A stretch of 64,000 nucleotides of DNA from Nemertoderma westbladi (GCA_032718475.1 JAUCBJ010008942.1:29682-93681); one strand, 5' to 3'; counted from the stretch's first letter, positions 35,991 through 47,840 are shown. Notes: a model not told the origin generated them from the sequence alone. Program-made: numbers and translations.

Positions 35991-38022
35991 ACCGCCACGG
36001 ACCCCGGACAATACGAACGAAACGATCCGCTAGGCCGCGACACGACGGTATCGACCCGCAACACTGGACTCGCCGGAGAGGAGCGAACCGGTAGCTCAGG
36101 CGGAGGGCGGCCGTCTACCACAATGAGGGACAAGCGAGTGGAGAGAAGGGATAGACGAGTCGACGCACGACGGCACACGAGGTACCGATGTCGCCGGCCA
36201 GCCACAGGTCGAGGGCGGCAGACGGCCCACAGGAACGGCGACGGTGGGGCCTCCGGTACGACGCCGAACACGGAGAGAAAGAGGAGAGGTCGGCGATGAG
36301 GACGTCGGAGTTAGCGACCGGCTCCGGCGGGCCTACAACGCGACGAGGAAGCAGATAAAGGAAGCTAAGGAGGGAGCAAAACTAGATCAGGTGAAGCTAG
36401 AGAAGCGGCTAGGTGAGTCGAATAGACATCTTAACTATCTAGTCCGCTATGGACAAGGAGAGTTGGCGGGTGGAAGAGCGAGAGGGGTTGCCACCGAACT
36501 GTTCGAACTGTGGCAGTCTAGGGGTATTGAGCCTGGTGTAGTGTACATAGGGCCGTACTTAGTGGATGCCAGGGGAAATAAGTTAGTGAGTTGGGCGGGA
36601 CCGCGGGAGGGTGAATCCGAGGTTAACCCCGAGGATTCGGTCTCGCCGGTCGGCGAAAACCTCAGAAAGCAGGGGAAAGTTAGTAGGACGGGGAGGCGAC
36701 GGGAGTCCGTCGCGACCGACAAGTCTGCTAAATCCTCCGCAAAAGTAAGAAGGGTGCTAGAAATAGATCTGGCGTGCCAGTTGGATATCGTGTTGCTAGA
36801 CCAAAAGGAGTTAGAGAGGCAGTTGGAGGAAGGAGCTGCGTTGCTAGAGAGAGAGAGAGAGTTGGCGAGGGAGTGTAAAGAGAGAGCTGAGAGGGTAGCC
36901 AGGAACTGTAGGGAGCAAGAAGAGAGGGAGAAAAAGAAGCGCGAGGAGCGAGAAGGGAGGGAGAAAGAGGAGCGCAAGAGGGAGAAAGGGGAGCGAGAAG
37001 GGAGGGAGAAAGAGGAGCGTGAGAGGGAGAAAGAGGAGCGTGAGAGGGAGAAAGAGGAGCACAAAGAACGAGAAGCAAGAGAGGCAGCGAGGGTGGAGAG
37101 AGAAACAATTGAATGTAGAGAGCGGGTGGCGAGAGAAACAGAGTTAGCGAACCAGAGTTTGCGAGAGGATAGGGAGAGAGAGAGAACGGGGAAGCGTGTG
37201 CGGGATGATATGCACGCCTGGCTGAGGGGGCTTATGCAATATCAGGCCAAACAGAAGCGCCGACTAGAACTGGCACAGTTGGGGCTGTCAGAAAGTGAGG
37301 CTGGCTCGGGTAGTGTTTATGAGGAGCCAGAAGTTATGGAAACGTTTGTTAATACTCCACTTGCAGGGACCGGACGACAGACCCAAGACTGGTGTAACCG
37401 TACGGGCGGGGGGTAATAACAATACTTTAGAGAACGTTAATATTAATAGTACCGTAGTAGATAACCCTAATCAAACTTTCATTGCAGGAAATAATATTTT
37501 GCCCGATAGTAGTAATTTAAATCCGAACGATTTTAATATAAATGTACAAAGTAGTCCAAATAATTTAAATAATAATATATAATTACGCAAAATAATTCAA
37601 ATAATATAATTACGCAAAATAATTCAAATAATAATCTTAATTCGAACGAACAGAATAATCCCGTTTCAAATTCAAATAATTCTAATAATTTAAATAATTT
37701 AGAAAATAGAGTTGGTAATGGTGCTATTAATATAAACGTGGCGGATGCAGGTGGCCCGGCAAATGAGAACCTGGTAGGCCACGTAGTCAGTAGGCAGGGA
37801 GTAACGGGGGTGAGAAACCACAATGAGAGCCTGGTAGGCCACGTAATCAGTAGGCAGGAGGTGGCGGGGGTGAGAAACCCCAGTGAAAGCCTGGTAGGCC
37901 ACGTAGTTAGTGCGCAGGGAGTGGCGGGGTTGAGTCAACCCGACGTGGGCCTGTCAGGCCACACAGTGATAGAGGGAGAGGCGGGGGTGAGTAGACCCAG
38001 TGTAGTTAGTGCGTCGACTTGA
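35968..38022 (+). pseudogene. Element C gag, amino half
   Basis: I choose ATG 35968 (MSQERETTPPRTPD), because element E begins MSRERGTTPPRTPD in the same context. In-frame stops lie at 36031 and about 36120; the frame is then open from about 36123 to 37416. Visible parts are a basic segment, GVVYIGPYLVDA near 36535, and a very long Arg/Glu/Lys coiled coil (about 36790-37160). The frame ends just after a run of six Gs at 37408-37413, and an overlapping frame shifted by +1 carries on with Asn-rich sequence. Further on, a repeated GHVVSRQ peptide occurs (37738-38022) in yet another frame. The same arrangement occurs in element E. Confidence 0.75.
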
Positions 38023-38069
38023 GAGGGGTGTAGAGGCGAAGTGACAGATATTGAAGTGATATGTGGCGA

Positions 38070-38190
38070 GCGGGGGGGGGGGGGGGGGGCTACAGGAGCC
38101 CCACAACGAGAGATTAGCGGCGAGTGGGGGGGGGGGGCTACAGGGGCCCCACAATGAGAGATTAGCGGCGAGAGGGGGGGAGGGCAGAGA
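38070..38190. repeat. Tandem unit with long G runs in element C gag
   Basis: Two or three copies of a unit containing ggcgag, a long G homopolymer, ctacagg(a/g)gcccc and acaa(c/t)gagagattagc. The G runs differ in length between copies (about 18 and 9), so reading frame is lost or regained at each. Element E has the same unit with runs of 15 and 13. Confidence 0.8.
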
Positions 38191-38232
38191 GTGTCCCGCA
38201 GGCGTCGGCGGATAATGCGCGGGGCGAATTAG

Positions 38233-40593
38233 GTGAACCGCAGCACCCGGCGATGGAGAATAGTAGGGGGATTACGAGTATCCCCAGCAGCGTGCGACCG
38301 AGTAGAGAGAGAGAGGTTAACGTCGCGAGAGGGCGAGCGACGAGACGCCGAGCCCAGTCAGAAGAGGGAAGAAGAACAGTGGAGTTTAACCGGGAGGTCG
38401 ACGAGAGATCTCACAAGCGGGGACACTGCACTGCAGAGAGAAGAAGGGAAGAGAGTAGAAGAAGTGTCGTCTCGAACGACAGAAGAGCAAAGACGGATAG
38501 CGAGACAGGGAGTACGGGCACCCGGCCAAGATCATCCGGCAGACCCTGAGAGGTATAACATTGGGTGGCCTGCAGGATAACCCCGTTAGCATAAAGACAT
38601 TGGCAAACAAAGTCGAGAAGGCACTAATCGTGTTGAAGACGTTAGACGCGCCATACAAACTCAACGCATCTAATAATATCACCACGATAGTGCCGGCACT
38701 GCCAATCTGGCTGCGCAGTAAGTGGAGAAAAATCGTTTTCTCCACCCGAGAGAAGAAGGGTGCGGAACCGGGCCTAGAGGAAATGTCGAACTTCCTCAAC
38801 TACGAAGCTGAGTTGATCACGGACCCAGTCTATAGCAAGGATAGTCTGGGAAAGGCGCCAAGGGCCGAATACAACAGGCCGAAACCAGAGCACAATGCGG
38901 CAAACGCATTACCAAAACTAAGACAATCCCTACCATACACGGCGACACAGGGGACAGCCAGTCCACGGATAGTTGGGAGTGGGGCCAGACCGTGGCATGA
39001 ACAGGGACAAAATAACAACACGAACAAACATAATCCCAAGACGCCCAGTAGGCCAAACCCAAATAACCAAAACACAAAATCGGTAGACGTGAACTTATGC
39101 GCAATATGCGTAGGGCTGTATAAGGAACGTTACAACCCGGGATACGAATGTCAATTGCATAAAGACGGAACCCATAAGACCATGGACTATAAGCATTGAC
39201 AGGCGTTACCCGAACAAGATCGGAAAGCCTATGCGGATAAGATTGCAGTCTGTCACCGATGCGTGGTAGGAGGACACAAGGTTGAAGAGTGTAAGGAGAC
39301 ACCAATTAAGTTCGGTCAAGGCAAAGGGCAGACAATGGCGACAAGCACCATAGGGGCAAAGAAGAGAGGAACAGTACTACTCGGGGTAGTACCAGTGAGG
39401 GTAATCGGGGAAGGCGATCGATCAGTAACCACACTGATGCTGGTCGACAGTGGAGCAGCCTTCACATTGGTCGAGAATTGGGTGGCCGAAGAGATAGGAT
39501 TGAAAACGAGACCAAGTAGAAGGGCGGTAACAACCATCTCCAGCAAAGATGAGGTCCTGGAGATGAGGACTGGACGGTGCGGGATAGCAGCGATAGCACC
39601 GGGATGCGATTATGGGGCGACGATCGACCCCATCCAGGTGATAGAGTCGATAAATATTAACGCCAGGCGACCAACCAACATCGAGGTCGAACAATATAGG
39701 TTCCTGGACAGTATCGACTTCTCGATACCAGAAGTGGACGTTAGGAAGGTATCCATTATAGTAGGAATGGACTGCCCGACCGCCAACGAGAGAATGCAGA
39801 CGGTCTTCGGGAAGACAAATAGCGTGACCCGGAGGCAATCTTAACACCATTCGGGTGGACGCTAAGTGGCCCAATCAAAACCAAGATACCATTTAGGATG
39901 TTGGAGATATCAGGGTGCATGTTCGCGGGAACTATGCGGGAGATGGAAGACGAAGGAGTGGAGGAGCAGCTCAGGAGACTGTTTAGACAGGATTTTGAGG
40001 GATTGAAAGAGAACGGGGTCGGAACCTCGGTAGAAGATAAGCAGGCTTTACAAAGCGTAAAGGAGTTGATGACATGCGACGAGGGGCGGTATACCATAGG
40101 CATGGTATGGAAACAACCAAAACTACCGTTACCCGACAACAAAGGAATGGTACTCACGAGGCTTCGTAAGTTAAAGCAAACGCTAAAACGGAGCCCCGAA
40201 AAGAATGAGTACATTCATAAGACGATTAGGAAGTATGTCGAGAAAGGATGGGCCGTGGAGTTACCGGTCGACGAACCGAACACGGACAGGACCTACTACC
40301 TACCACTTCACGTGGCTCTAGATCCGAAGAAAGGTAAACTACGGATGGTAGTTGACACATCAGCTAAGACCAACAGCAAATGCCTAAACGATTATCTGTT
40401 AGAGGGTCCCAATATCTACAACTCAGGGATCGAGGTCCTACTCAGATTCAGAAATTGGAAGCACGCCTTCACATGCGACATTGAAGGCATGTTCAACCAA
40501 GTCCGTGTTACGGAGGAGGATAGTGATGGCCAGCGCTTCCTATGGTACAACGGCGATGAGGAACCGTCGACAATAACAACACACAAAATATAA
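38233..40593 (+). pseudogene. Element C gag end, protease and partial reverse transcriptase
   Basis: In order: a conserved gag region with MSNFLNYEAELI (about 38780); CAICVGLYKERYNPGYEC; a TAG-type break after YKH at 39197; the CCHC knuckle CHRCVVGGHKVEEC; a protease with LLVDSGAAFTLV (DSG intact, about 39439); and a BEL/Pao reverse transcriptase beginning with RTYYLPLHVALD, then RMVVDTSAKTN, LLEGPNIY and CDIEGMFNQVR. It stops at 40593, before the catalytic DD box. The TGA at 39197 and a stop at 39842 also break the frame. Confidence 0.85.
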
Positions 40594-40851
40594 AAAAAAA
40601 AAAAAAATTAATAAAATAAATAAAGAGAAAGAAAAAATAATAGTACGTAGTAGGTACGTAGTAAGTAAGTAGGCAGATAGAAGTTAGTAAGAGATAGTCA
40701 GTAAGAGGGTTTGTAGTACCGGTTAGTAAGGGTTAGTAGAAGTTAGTTAGGGTGTAAGTTGTGTAAGTGTAGTAGTTAATAAGAAGTTAGTAGTAGCAAG
40801 AAGTTAGTAAGTAGTAAGAAGTAAGAGGAAGTTAGTTAGAGATCAGGGAGT

Positions 40852-41106
40852 GTGGTATATAGACATACCACGGGAGTAAGAGGGTACATAGTACCGTTAG
40901 AGTAGAAGCACAGGGAGTGTGGTATAGAGACATGCCCAGGGAGTAAGAGGGTACGTAGTACCGTTAGAGTAGAAGCACAGGGAGTGTGGTATAGAGACAT
41001 ACCACGGGAGTAAGAGGGTACGTGGTACCGAGAGAGTTAGAGATTAAAAAAATCAGGGAGTGTGGTATAGAGACATACCACGGGAGTAACAGGGTACATA
41101 GTACCG
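40852..41106. repeat. Hairpin array in element C
   Basis: Four repeats of 65-80 bp, each with two hairpins. The first has a GTGGTAT/ATACCAC stem of 7 bp and a 6-base loop (for example 40852-40871). The second has GGTAC-3 bases-GTACC (for example 40883-40895). Three of four copies keep the first stem perfect; one copy (about 40919) has decayed. All four keep the second stem. Confidence 0.85.
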
Positions 41107-42163
41107 TTAGAGGTAGAGAGTTAGTTTGAGTTAGTAGAATTAGTGAAGTTAATAGTTAGTAAGAAGTTAGCAAGAGAGTTACGTAGTAAGAAGTAAGTAG
41201 AGAGGTAAGTACAAAATGACAGCACAGAACAGGGGCAAATAGAGATAAAATAAAACAAAATTAAAATAAAATTAAGAATAATCAGGATCACCTCCGAACT
41301 ACAGAAGAGCATTCAAGGTGGCCTTCGAAGGTCTGGTAGACCACCCGGGGCTGAAGGGCGAGTCGGTGTAATACAACAGCCGGCATCTAGTAGACAGGGA
41401 GGTGGATACACATAACAAAGGTGGGAAAGTTGGAAGCGGATAGACTTGATGGGAAGCGACTGGAAGAAGTCACCAGGCGAGAAAGGCGGAGAGAGAGTAG
41501 TGAGTAATAGGAATGAAACGCGTTATGTAAACGAGCACATAATATAATATATATAATGAAAATAATTATAATCTTATAATAATTATATAATAATTTGTAT
41601 ATATATTATACAGTATGTACCCTAGTCAAGTACAGCCTTTCCAATTAGCTACTTACTGGGACTGGGGATTAATTGACTAGGGCAACAGGACGGGACTTGG
41701 ATGGCTCCCACTTACATGAGCGCTCATTTGTGGGGCCCGATAAGCATGCAAGGGATGAAAGCGAGAAGAGGAATCGGGGGGAAGAACAGAGAGCAGGTTT
41801 TTTTGACAGGATGAGGGAACGTGAGAGGAGTGTAATTCAAGTGTGGGGGGGGGGGAGGAGTAAGAGGCAGAGTGAGGGACAAGGGGGTCCGAGAGTTAGA
41901 GTGGAGGGAAAACTAGAATCAGTTAGAACGGAGTTAGAGTGGAGAGAGTGTTGGGAAACAAAAATTGTGTGAGAGAAACCCACAATTGGCCCGACACGGG
42001 ACATCAGATGTCTTGGTGAAAGATAGATAAAGTTGCACCAAGAGAGGGTAGCGATATCATGCCCATAGGGAGCAGCCGGGAAAGCCGGCTCCGAGAAAAA
42101 TAACTCCACCCCACACCCGATAGTAGATCGGATTCCAGCGGAATTGAAGCACACTTGAGGTGG

Positions 42164-42192
42164 ATGCTATCTTCTCACCGGGAAGATAGCAT
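42164..42192. repeat. 11-bp-stem hairpin beside the element C polypurine tract
   Basis: The stem atgctatcttc/gaagatagcat is identical to that of elements D and E. Confidence 0.85.
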
Positions 42193-42201
42193 GGGGGGGA
42201 G

Positions 42202-42781
42202 TGTTAGCGGATTCAATTCCGCTAACCACCCCATAAAGTTGGGAAACGGCACCTTTAAGCAATATTGGGGAATACGAGATTGATTACCAATCAACCTCGT
42301 ATCACCCCCAATAAACGGGGACGACAAACCCCAAAGGGCCGCACACAAAGGGAGGTCAGAGGTTAAACCTCCGGGAGGGGAAAGTAACAGCAGTGGGGGG
42401 GGGGGAAACAATCCCACAGAGTCGAGGGCGAGAATTAGGTTATTGGCCAATGGGAGCCAAGAAACGCATCCGCTGGGTACAATGGCCATAGGTAATGTAG
42501 ATATATAATATTACCGGTTAGTGCCCAACATTCAGTTTACTCAGTCATCAGGTGCAGTACGGTGACATTCCGCACCGTCACCGTCACTACAGTACAAACA
42601 ACATATTGTATTTACCGGTACTCAGTTATCTCATTATATCACCATTCAATTATCTATCAACTGTGCTGTGATATTATGTTATAACAACTCGAACGATAAC
42701 AACCACCATCTTTACTTCTTCTCATCAACACGGTGACGCGTAGCGAAACAAAACCAGTCTGGATCCACTGATCCCGTCACA
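42202..42781 (+). repeat. Element C 3' LTR (580 bp)
   Basis: The partner of 35283-35868. It differs at about a dozen positions, by a short deletion near 42674 and by a longer G run near 42396. Confidence 0.93.
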
Positions 42782-42786
42782 CGCAT
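42782..42786. repeat. Right target-site duplication of element C
   Basis: cgcat, the same as 35278-35282. Element A's third ORF resumes after it. Confidence 0.85.
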
Positions 42787-45104
42787 CGTAATGGTACGTA
42801 TATGGACTTCTTAACTACTGGTCATTTGTGGTCATCCTATCGATTTACATGATACGGACGATGTAGACACCGAAAGGGAAATGATTCTATTTAAATATCA
42901 TGCTCAGCGGAGTCGGAATGATAAACTGAGAATTGAACATGAAAATTCTATTCGAAACCAACTCTAAAGAGAAGATGTTGAAGAACCGGATAAACGTAAT
43001 GACTTCAACGAATATTTAGAATTCTTGAGAGAAACTTATCTCAATGTGGCTAGTCAACAAAATCTAGAAACTCGATATCCTCAAGGTATACATCATAACC
43101 CTACGGTAGAACTCATACGACTCTATTGTACTATGATGTATCTTACCGCCGATCGACCGCTACCTGTTGTACTGGATAGCTTCGAATAGATGGAGGAATA
43201 TTGAAAAACTGGAGAAAGATCACCAGCGTTTCCCTTACAAGACGTGCGTCTTTGCTATTACTGCGATGAATGCCCTAGACCCAATCAACAAATGGAAAGA
43301 CATAAAAATCCGCGGAGACGTTGCGCTAAACACAGTGTTACTAGCTATACTTATGGGAGTTTTGAGCGAAACTTATTCGATGTATCACCTACGCTCGCTC
43401 GACTCAAACGATCCTTGAATAAACCTATGATCAGAGTTCCGGAATACTCGGTCAGACCTCCTCATTCCCTGGTGCGACCTCAGACTCTTGATCCTAATAG
43501 TGTGATGGATCCTCCTGAATTGTACTCATTGTTCAAAGATCTAGTATTAATAATAACATATTTGAATGTCCTCATCAGAGAAATCGTTAATCGAGTTTCA
43601 TTGCTAACTTTACAAGGTTAGCAATTTATACCCCTGGAGCCGGACCTCCTAAAAAGATCTAGTATTACCCGAACAATTATACGGTGGCACTCCGGTTGTG
43701 GGCTCTCTAGATATTTGCCCATCCTACCTAGCCGGATTGGGACGCGGACATCTAATATCTCGGTTCAACCCATATAATCGTCCCGGTTTAACTCCGATAC
43801 AAACTGTAACTGAGGTGGAGGAAAGCTTTGTACGAAATGCGCTAGACGCTATTCGGCAAAAGATCGGAAAAGGAACCTACGATTATTTAGACAAACGTAA
43901 ATTGCAACAACAAGTCCAAGCGGTAAAAGAATTAGCTTTACCCCAGTTCGATCGTGAAATCCAGAATTTTGAGGAAGATATCGAACTTGGACGAACATAC
44001 TCTCTACAAGAGTTCTTGGACGAACGCTTCCAATGACAAGCGGAGGAGAATCAGCTCGAAGAGAAACATATCAAAATGGATGATGGAGAATAAGCAGCTT
44101 TAGCCCAACCGGAAGCTCAAATCCTTATGACTGATCTCTATTCCAAAACCATCATTCATCCTTCGATGGTTCCCCATTTCGGAGATAAACTCTTCGCCAC
44201 AGCACAACCCCAACTGGTTGATATAAACTCAAGATCTAGAGATCTTATCGCTGATGCTCCTATGCTACAACGTCCACCAATCGAGGCTGCTCGTGTCGAC
44301 GGTATACTCGTTGAACCTCCGGACAATCGAGAGGATCTCGTCCGTCGTCTGGTACACGAGGTCAACCTATGCGCTAGACCTTTACCGAAATCTTTTATGG
44401 GATCAAAGATCATCCATATTATGTCAATTTAACTCACTATTATATGGTGAAACCGGAAGATCCTAGACACAGTTTAAAGTTTCTACCTTTGATAAATCCC
44501 CGCGATCTTGTTGAACTCAAACAACTACAGAAACATTTAGATCAATTGGTTAAAGTAAACTCATTCAGAAAACCTTATAATGTTTCAAGAATAGAAAAGG
44601 ACATAATACCTCCGTATAATCTTGATGGATTCATTAAAACTCGATTAGTCCATTGGAGTTTATATGTATTGTTTGAGGAAGAAAGAATACGGTGACTTGT
44701 TCTTAAACTCGCATCCTGGGTTACAAGAAATTCATAGACGACCATATGAATATAAAGCCAGAGAACGCGAATTAGAGAGAACAATCAAACCGCGGAAATT
44801 TCTCACTACACACGGTCAACCTACCGCTGTCGTACAAACGACCCATCAAGGACCGGTAAGAGCTGCCGTCCTGAAACGAGCTCTAAAGGTTGTTCGCCCT
44901 CATTCCACCGATGTTGATATCGATCAACCGGGTACCTCGACCGGCGGATACACCGACCGTAACCCAAAACCTTCTGATGCAATCGTATTGCACCCTTCCC
45001 CCAGGAGTTATAGCCCTCCTAGTAAAGTGGCTCGCCCCAAAGAGAAAAAGACTCTTACTAGTCTCAAAAAACTTCGTAAACGCCGTTCACAAAAGAAGGA
45101 CTGA
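42787..45104 (+). pseudogene. Element A third ORF, second part
   Basis: Collinear with element B's third ORF at both ends: CYYCDECPRPNQQ near 43250, and GDLFLNSHPGLQEI to the basic end RKRRSQKKD at 45104. The middle (about 43330-44440) has no counterpart in B. It is open in pieces, for example 43698-44036 with EESFVRNALDAIRQKIGKG and 44127-44432 with SMVPHFGDKLFA. Conversely, the second Cys/His cluster of B (CAYCR...CHHC) is missing here. The full ORF of the family may therefore have been longer than either copy, perhaps 800-1000 codons. That estimate is inference. Stops near 43188, 43203, 44034 and 44092 break it. Confidence 0.65.
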
Positions 45105-45182
45105 TAGTTTAGAGTATTTTTGTATTTTAGAAACTGTAATTTTTCATATTTTATAGACTTAAATCCCATTTTCTGGGAGCGA
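45105..45182 (+). other. Element A polypurine tract region
   Basis: A short noncoding stretch ending cattttctgggagcga just before the LTR. The matching word precedes the 3' LTR of element B. Confidence 0.6.
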
Positions 45183-46329
45183 TGTAAAATCTTTTGCAGA
45201 CATAACAAGTCATTTTTACGCAATGCGCAGAATACTCTAAAATAGCCCTAAAATTGTTCAACTATGCATCGGAAAGAAATTAGAACCAAGATGACGAAAT
45301 CTGTCAGCTGATTCTTTGTGTACGTGTACGTCTCTTTGTTCAAGCTTATTCAGCCAATCAGAGCAATCTTCCCAGTTATGCCAGTAGAGACCTACCTGAG
45401 GAAACTAGCGCAATGCATTATGGTTATCTTTTTTCTGAGAATTAGATTCATCTCAGAATTCTGTACTAAGTATGGTCGTTTCAGACTTTGGCCCAAGAAC
45501 ATCTGATGGCCTTAGTTATAAGAACGTAAATCTATTAACTGAACATGGACTTAATCACCGCATTTCACTCATCTCATCTCCTCAATACGACGCATTGCAC
45601 CAAACTGAACTTCATGAACACATACTGACTGTTCACCGCACTGTTTTACTGCTGTTTTATATTGTGTTAATTGTTGTTTATATTAATGGATGTTATATTT
45701 GGAGAATACAGATAAATAATCATAAACCCCATCAATCTTCTTGATTACTGAGGTAAGCGGAGAAAGAGTCTACCGGTAGCAACCCTGCTACCTTATAGTG
45801 GTTTTGTGTGAATTAAATGCTATTTCATAATCCCTACGTGTGTCAGTTGCAATCCTCCTTATATATGATCAAAATCAGTGACGGTCGGCAAATTAGTGCA
45901 AATTAGTGTGAAGTAGTGTGAAGTCGTGTGAAGTCGTGTGAAGGTTAATAAAGCATCTCCTAAAGAATGCGCTATTTACGAAACTCTGTGGCCATCTAGT
46001 TGTGATTAGTGTAAGTCATAACTCTGTTTTTATACTTAAAGCGCCGCGTCCCAAAGGAACTGTTAATATTCCCCCGAAAATAAATATAGTTGTCAGAGAT
46101 TATATATAGTAGCGATCAATCGAATAATACAAAGTAGCTTACACCGCAATACTTCCTAAGGAACCCGAATCTAGTCTCCCACACCGTGGGTCATATGCCG
46201 CGCACGGACTGGCTTCGGCAGATGTAACTTAAGTACACCAGGTAATTGGTAAGGGCTAAAGTCGATTCATAATCAAAAGGACATTTAAAATTGGCAGGTT
46301 AAACTGCTAAAGGTCTGAAAGCGCGAACA
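45183..46329 (+). repeat. Element A 3' LTR (about 1147 bp)
   Basis: It begins tgtaaaatcttttgc and ends aaggtctgaaagcgcgaaca, the diverged counterparts of the element B LTR ends. Internal matches include taataaataatttctgacc-like and gatagcattaa-like words on the opposite strand. It is clearly more divergent from the B LTRs than they are from each other. Frames inside it are not genes. Confidence 0.85.
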
Positions 46330-46835
46330 ATTACTAAAAAGAAGAGTATTAAATAGCAAAAAATATTACCATGACAACAGGTTAATTATTGTTCCCCATT
46401 TGGAAAAATCATCTAACATAAATGCAATAATTTTTATTGTTTAAATCCGTTTAAATCCATTTTTTGTCCTTTTTTTTACTTTTTATGTCCCCCAGAAATC
46501 TACCGTTAGGTTCCATGCTACCGGTTTCTCTACTGCTATTCTCTCAGGCTATCAGTACCGGTATTAGTTTTTTTTTCACTTTTTATGTCCTCCAGAAATT
46601 TACCGTTAGGTTCCATGCTACCGGTTTCTCTACTGCTGTTCTCTCAGGCTATCAGTACCGGTATTAATATATAGAGCACTATTTTGTAGTATATTGCATG
46701 TACAGATGTAGGTATAAAGCAGGTATTTTAGGTATTTTAGTACCGGTACCGGCACCGGTACTGCTGTGTAGGCCTACTGTGTAGCCTACCATTTAAATAC
46801 GGTACTGGTAGGCCTACCGGCTGACCGGTTGTTTT
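46330..46835. other. Gene-free spacer with taccggta motifs
   Basis: No coding sequence is seen. It contains an X-box-like ttaccatgacaaca at about 46367, a two-copy 100-bp repeat, and a cluster of accggta and taggcctac words at 46735-46830. Confidence 0.6.
46471..46670. repeat. 100-bp tandem duplication
   Basis: Two copies with only a few differences, both containing actttttatgtcc, accgttaggttccatgctac and atcagtaccggtatta. Confidence 0.88.
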
Positions 46836-47840
46836 GGTTAGAAAATCCTGCCTCTGTAACCTGCTCCTTTCCCTGATTTGGTAAAGTTACCGTTTATTGT
46901 TTTGGTTAGAAAGGCCCGCCTCTGTAACCTGCTCCTTTCCTTCATTTAGTAAAATGACTGTTTATTGTTTTAGTTAGAAAATCCCGCCTCTGTAACCAGC
47001 CCCTTTCCCTCAATTAGTTGAATTATCGTTTATTGTTTTGGTTAGAAAGTCCCGTCTCTGTAACCTGCTCCTTTCCCTGATTTGGTAAAGTGACCGTTTA
47101 TTGTTTTGGTTAGAAAGGCCCGCCTCTGTAACCTGCTCCTTTCCTTCATTTAGTAAAGTGACTGTGTATTGTTTTGGTTACAAAATCCCGCCTCCGTATC
47201 CTGCCCCTTTCCCTCAATTAGTTAAATGATCGTTTATTGTTTTGGTAAGAAAATTCCGCCTCTGTAACCTGCCCCTTTCCTTCAATTAGTTAAGTGATCG
47301 TTTATTGTTTTGGTTAGAAAATCCCGCCTCTGTAACCTGCTCCTTTCCCTCAATTAGTTAAGTGATCGTTTATTGTTTTGGTTAGAAAATCCCGCCTCTG
47401 TAACCTGCTCCTTTCCCTCAATTAGTTAAGTGATCGTTTATTGTTTTGGTTAGAAATTATCGTCTGTGTAACCTGCTCCTTTCCCTGATTTGGTAAAGTG
47501 ACTGTTTATTGTTTTGGTTAGAATAACCCGCCTATGTAACCTGCTCCTTTATCTCAATTGGTAATGTTATCGTTTATTGTTTTGGTTAGAAAATCCCGTC
47601 TCTGTAACCTGCTCTTTTCCCTGATTTGGTAAAGTGACTGCTTATTGTTTTGCTTATTGTTTCGCCTATGTAACCCGCTCCTTTTCCTCAATTAGTTAAA
47701 TGATCGTTTATTGTTTTGGTTAGAAAGGCCCGCCTCTGTAACCTGCTCCTTTCCTTCATTTGGTAAAGTGACTGTTTATTGTTTTGGTTAGAAAATCCGG
47801 CCTTAACCTGCTCCTTTCCATCAATTGGTAATTGTTTTTG
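46836..47840. repeat. 67-69-bp minisatellite, about 14 copies
   Basis: Unit landmarks are cgtttattgttttggttag, cccgcctctgtaacctgc and tcctttccctcaattag. Spacing between successive gtttattg words is 67-69 bases. Copies vary by substitutions and small deletions. The last copies are repeated in the duplicated segment at 57836-58310. Confidence 0.92.

Larger units (their letters stand above)
40594..42201 (+). other. Element C pol replacement: A-rich tract, hairpin arrays and 3' noncoding
   Basis: It begins at cacaaaatataaaa, the same junction word that element E has at about 52727-52741. About 500 bases of gtta/agta-rich repeats follow, containing short perfect hairpins. A region at 41290-41470 looks like eroded coding sequence, possibly the very end of pol. 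The 3' noncoding part (from about 41830) matches element D. A G-rich polypurine tract (42193-42201) adjoins the 3' LTR. Confidence 0.75.
35283..42781 (+). mobile_element. Element C: family-2 BEL/Pao element lacking most of pol
   Basis: 7.5 kb with direct LTRs of 586 and 580 bp, TG...CA ends and a 5-bp TSD, inserted in element A's third ORF. It codes for gag, a zinc knuckle, a protease and the first part of a BEL/Pao reverse transcriptase. Then, from 40594, it has an A-rich tract and arrays of short hairpins instead of the rest of pol. The LTRs differ by roughly a dozen substitutions and a few small indels, so it is older than element E. It would depend on enzymes from another element. Confidence 0.92.
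4490..46329 (+). mobile_element. Element A: BEL/Pao LTR retrotransposon, host of nested insertions
   Basis: Element A is read on the plus strand in pieces: leader 4490-5175, then 24474-24653, gag 24654-27791, pol 27861-33275, noncoding 33276-35091, third ORF 35092-35282 and 42787-45104, and 3' LTR 45183-46329. Every piece aligns with the corresponding part of element B in the same order. The gaps are filled by a LINE (with element B inside it), a LINE fragment at 28341-28982 and element C. The base following the 3' LTR starts attac, which would be its TSD, but the 5' LTR is not in the window. Many stops and frameshifts show it is dead. Confidence 0.9.

Noticed and set aside
36447-37064. Long antisense frames opposite the gag coiled coils of C and E, and opposite gag of A and B
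   Set aside because: They are mirror frames of Glu/Arg/Lys/Ala-rich coding sequence, giving Ser/Leu/Phe-rich nonsense with no domain.
40594-40620. A run as the poly(A) tail of a processed pseudogene or LINE
   Set aside because: Element E has the same word followed by AT-rich sequence at the matching place, and there is no TSD. It is a shared structural junction of these elements.
41290-41470. Remnant of the integrase end in element C
   Set aside because: A few codons look coding-like, but frames are short and I found no clear match to the integrase of A or B. Left as uncertain noncoding sequence.
46836-47840. Regular 67-69-bp repeats resembling a CRISPR array
   Set aside because: The whole unit is repeated with no unique spacers, and the context is animal DNA. 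It is a minisatellite.
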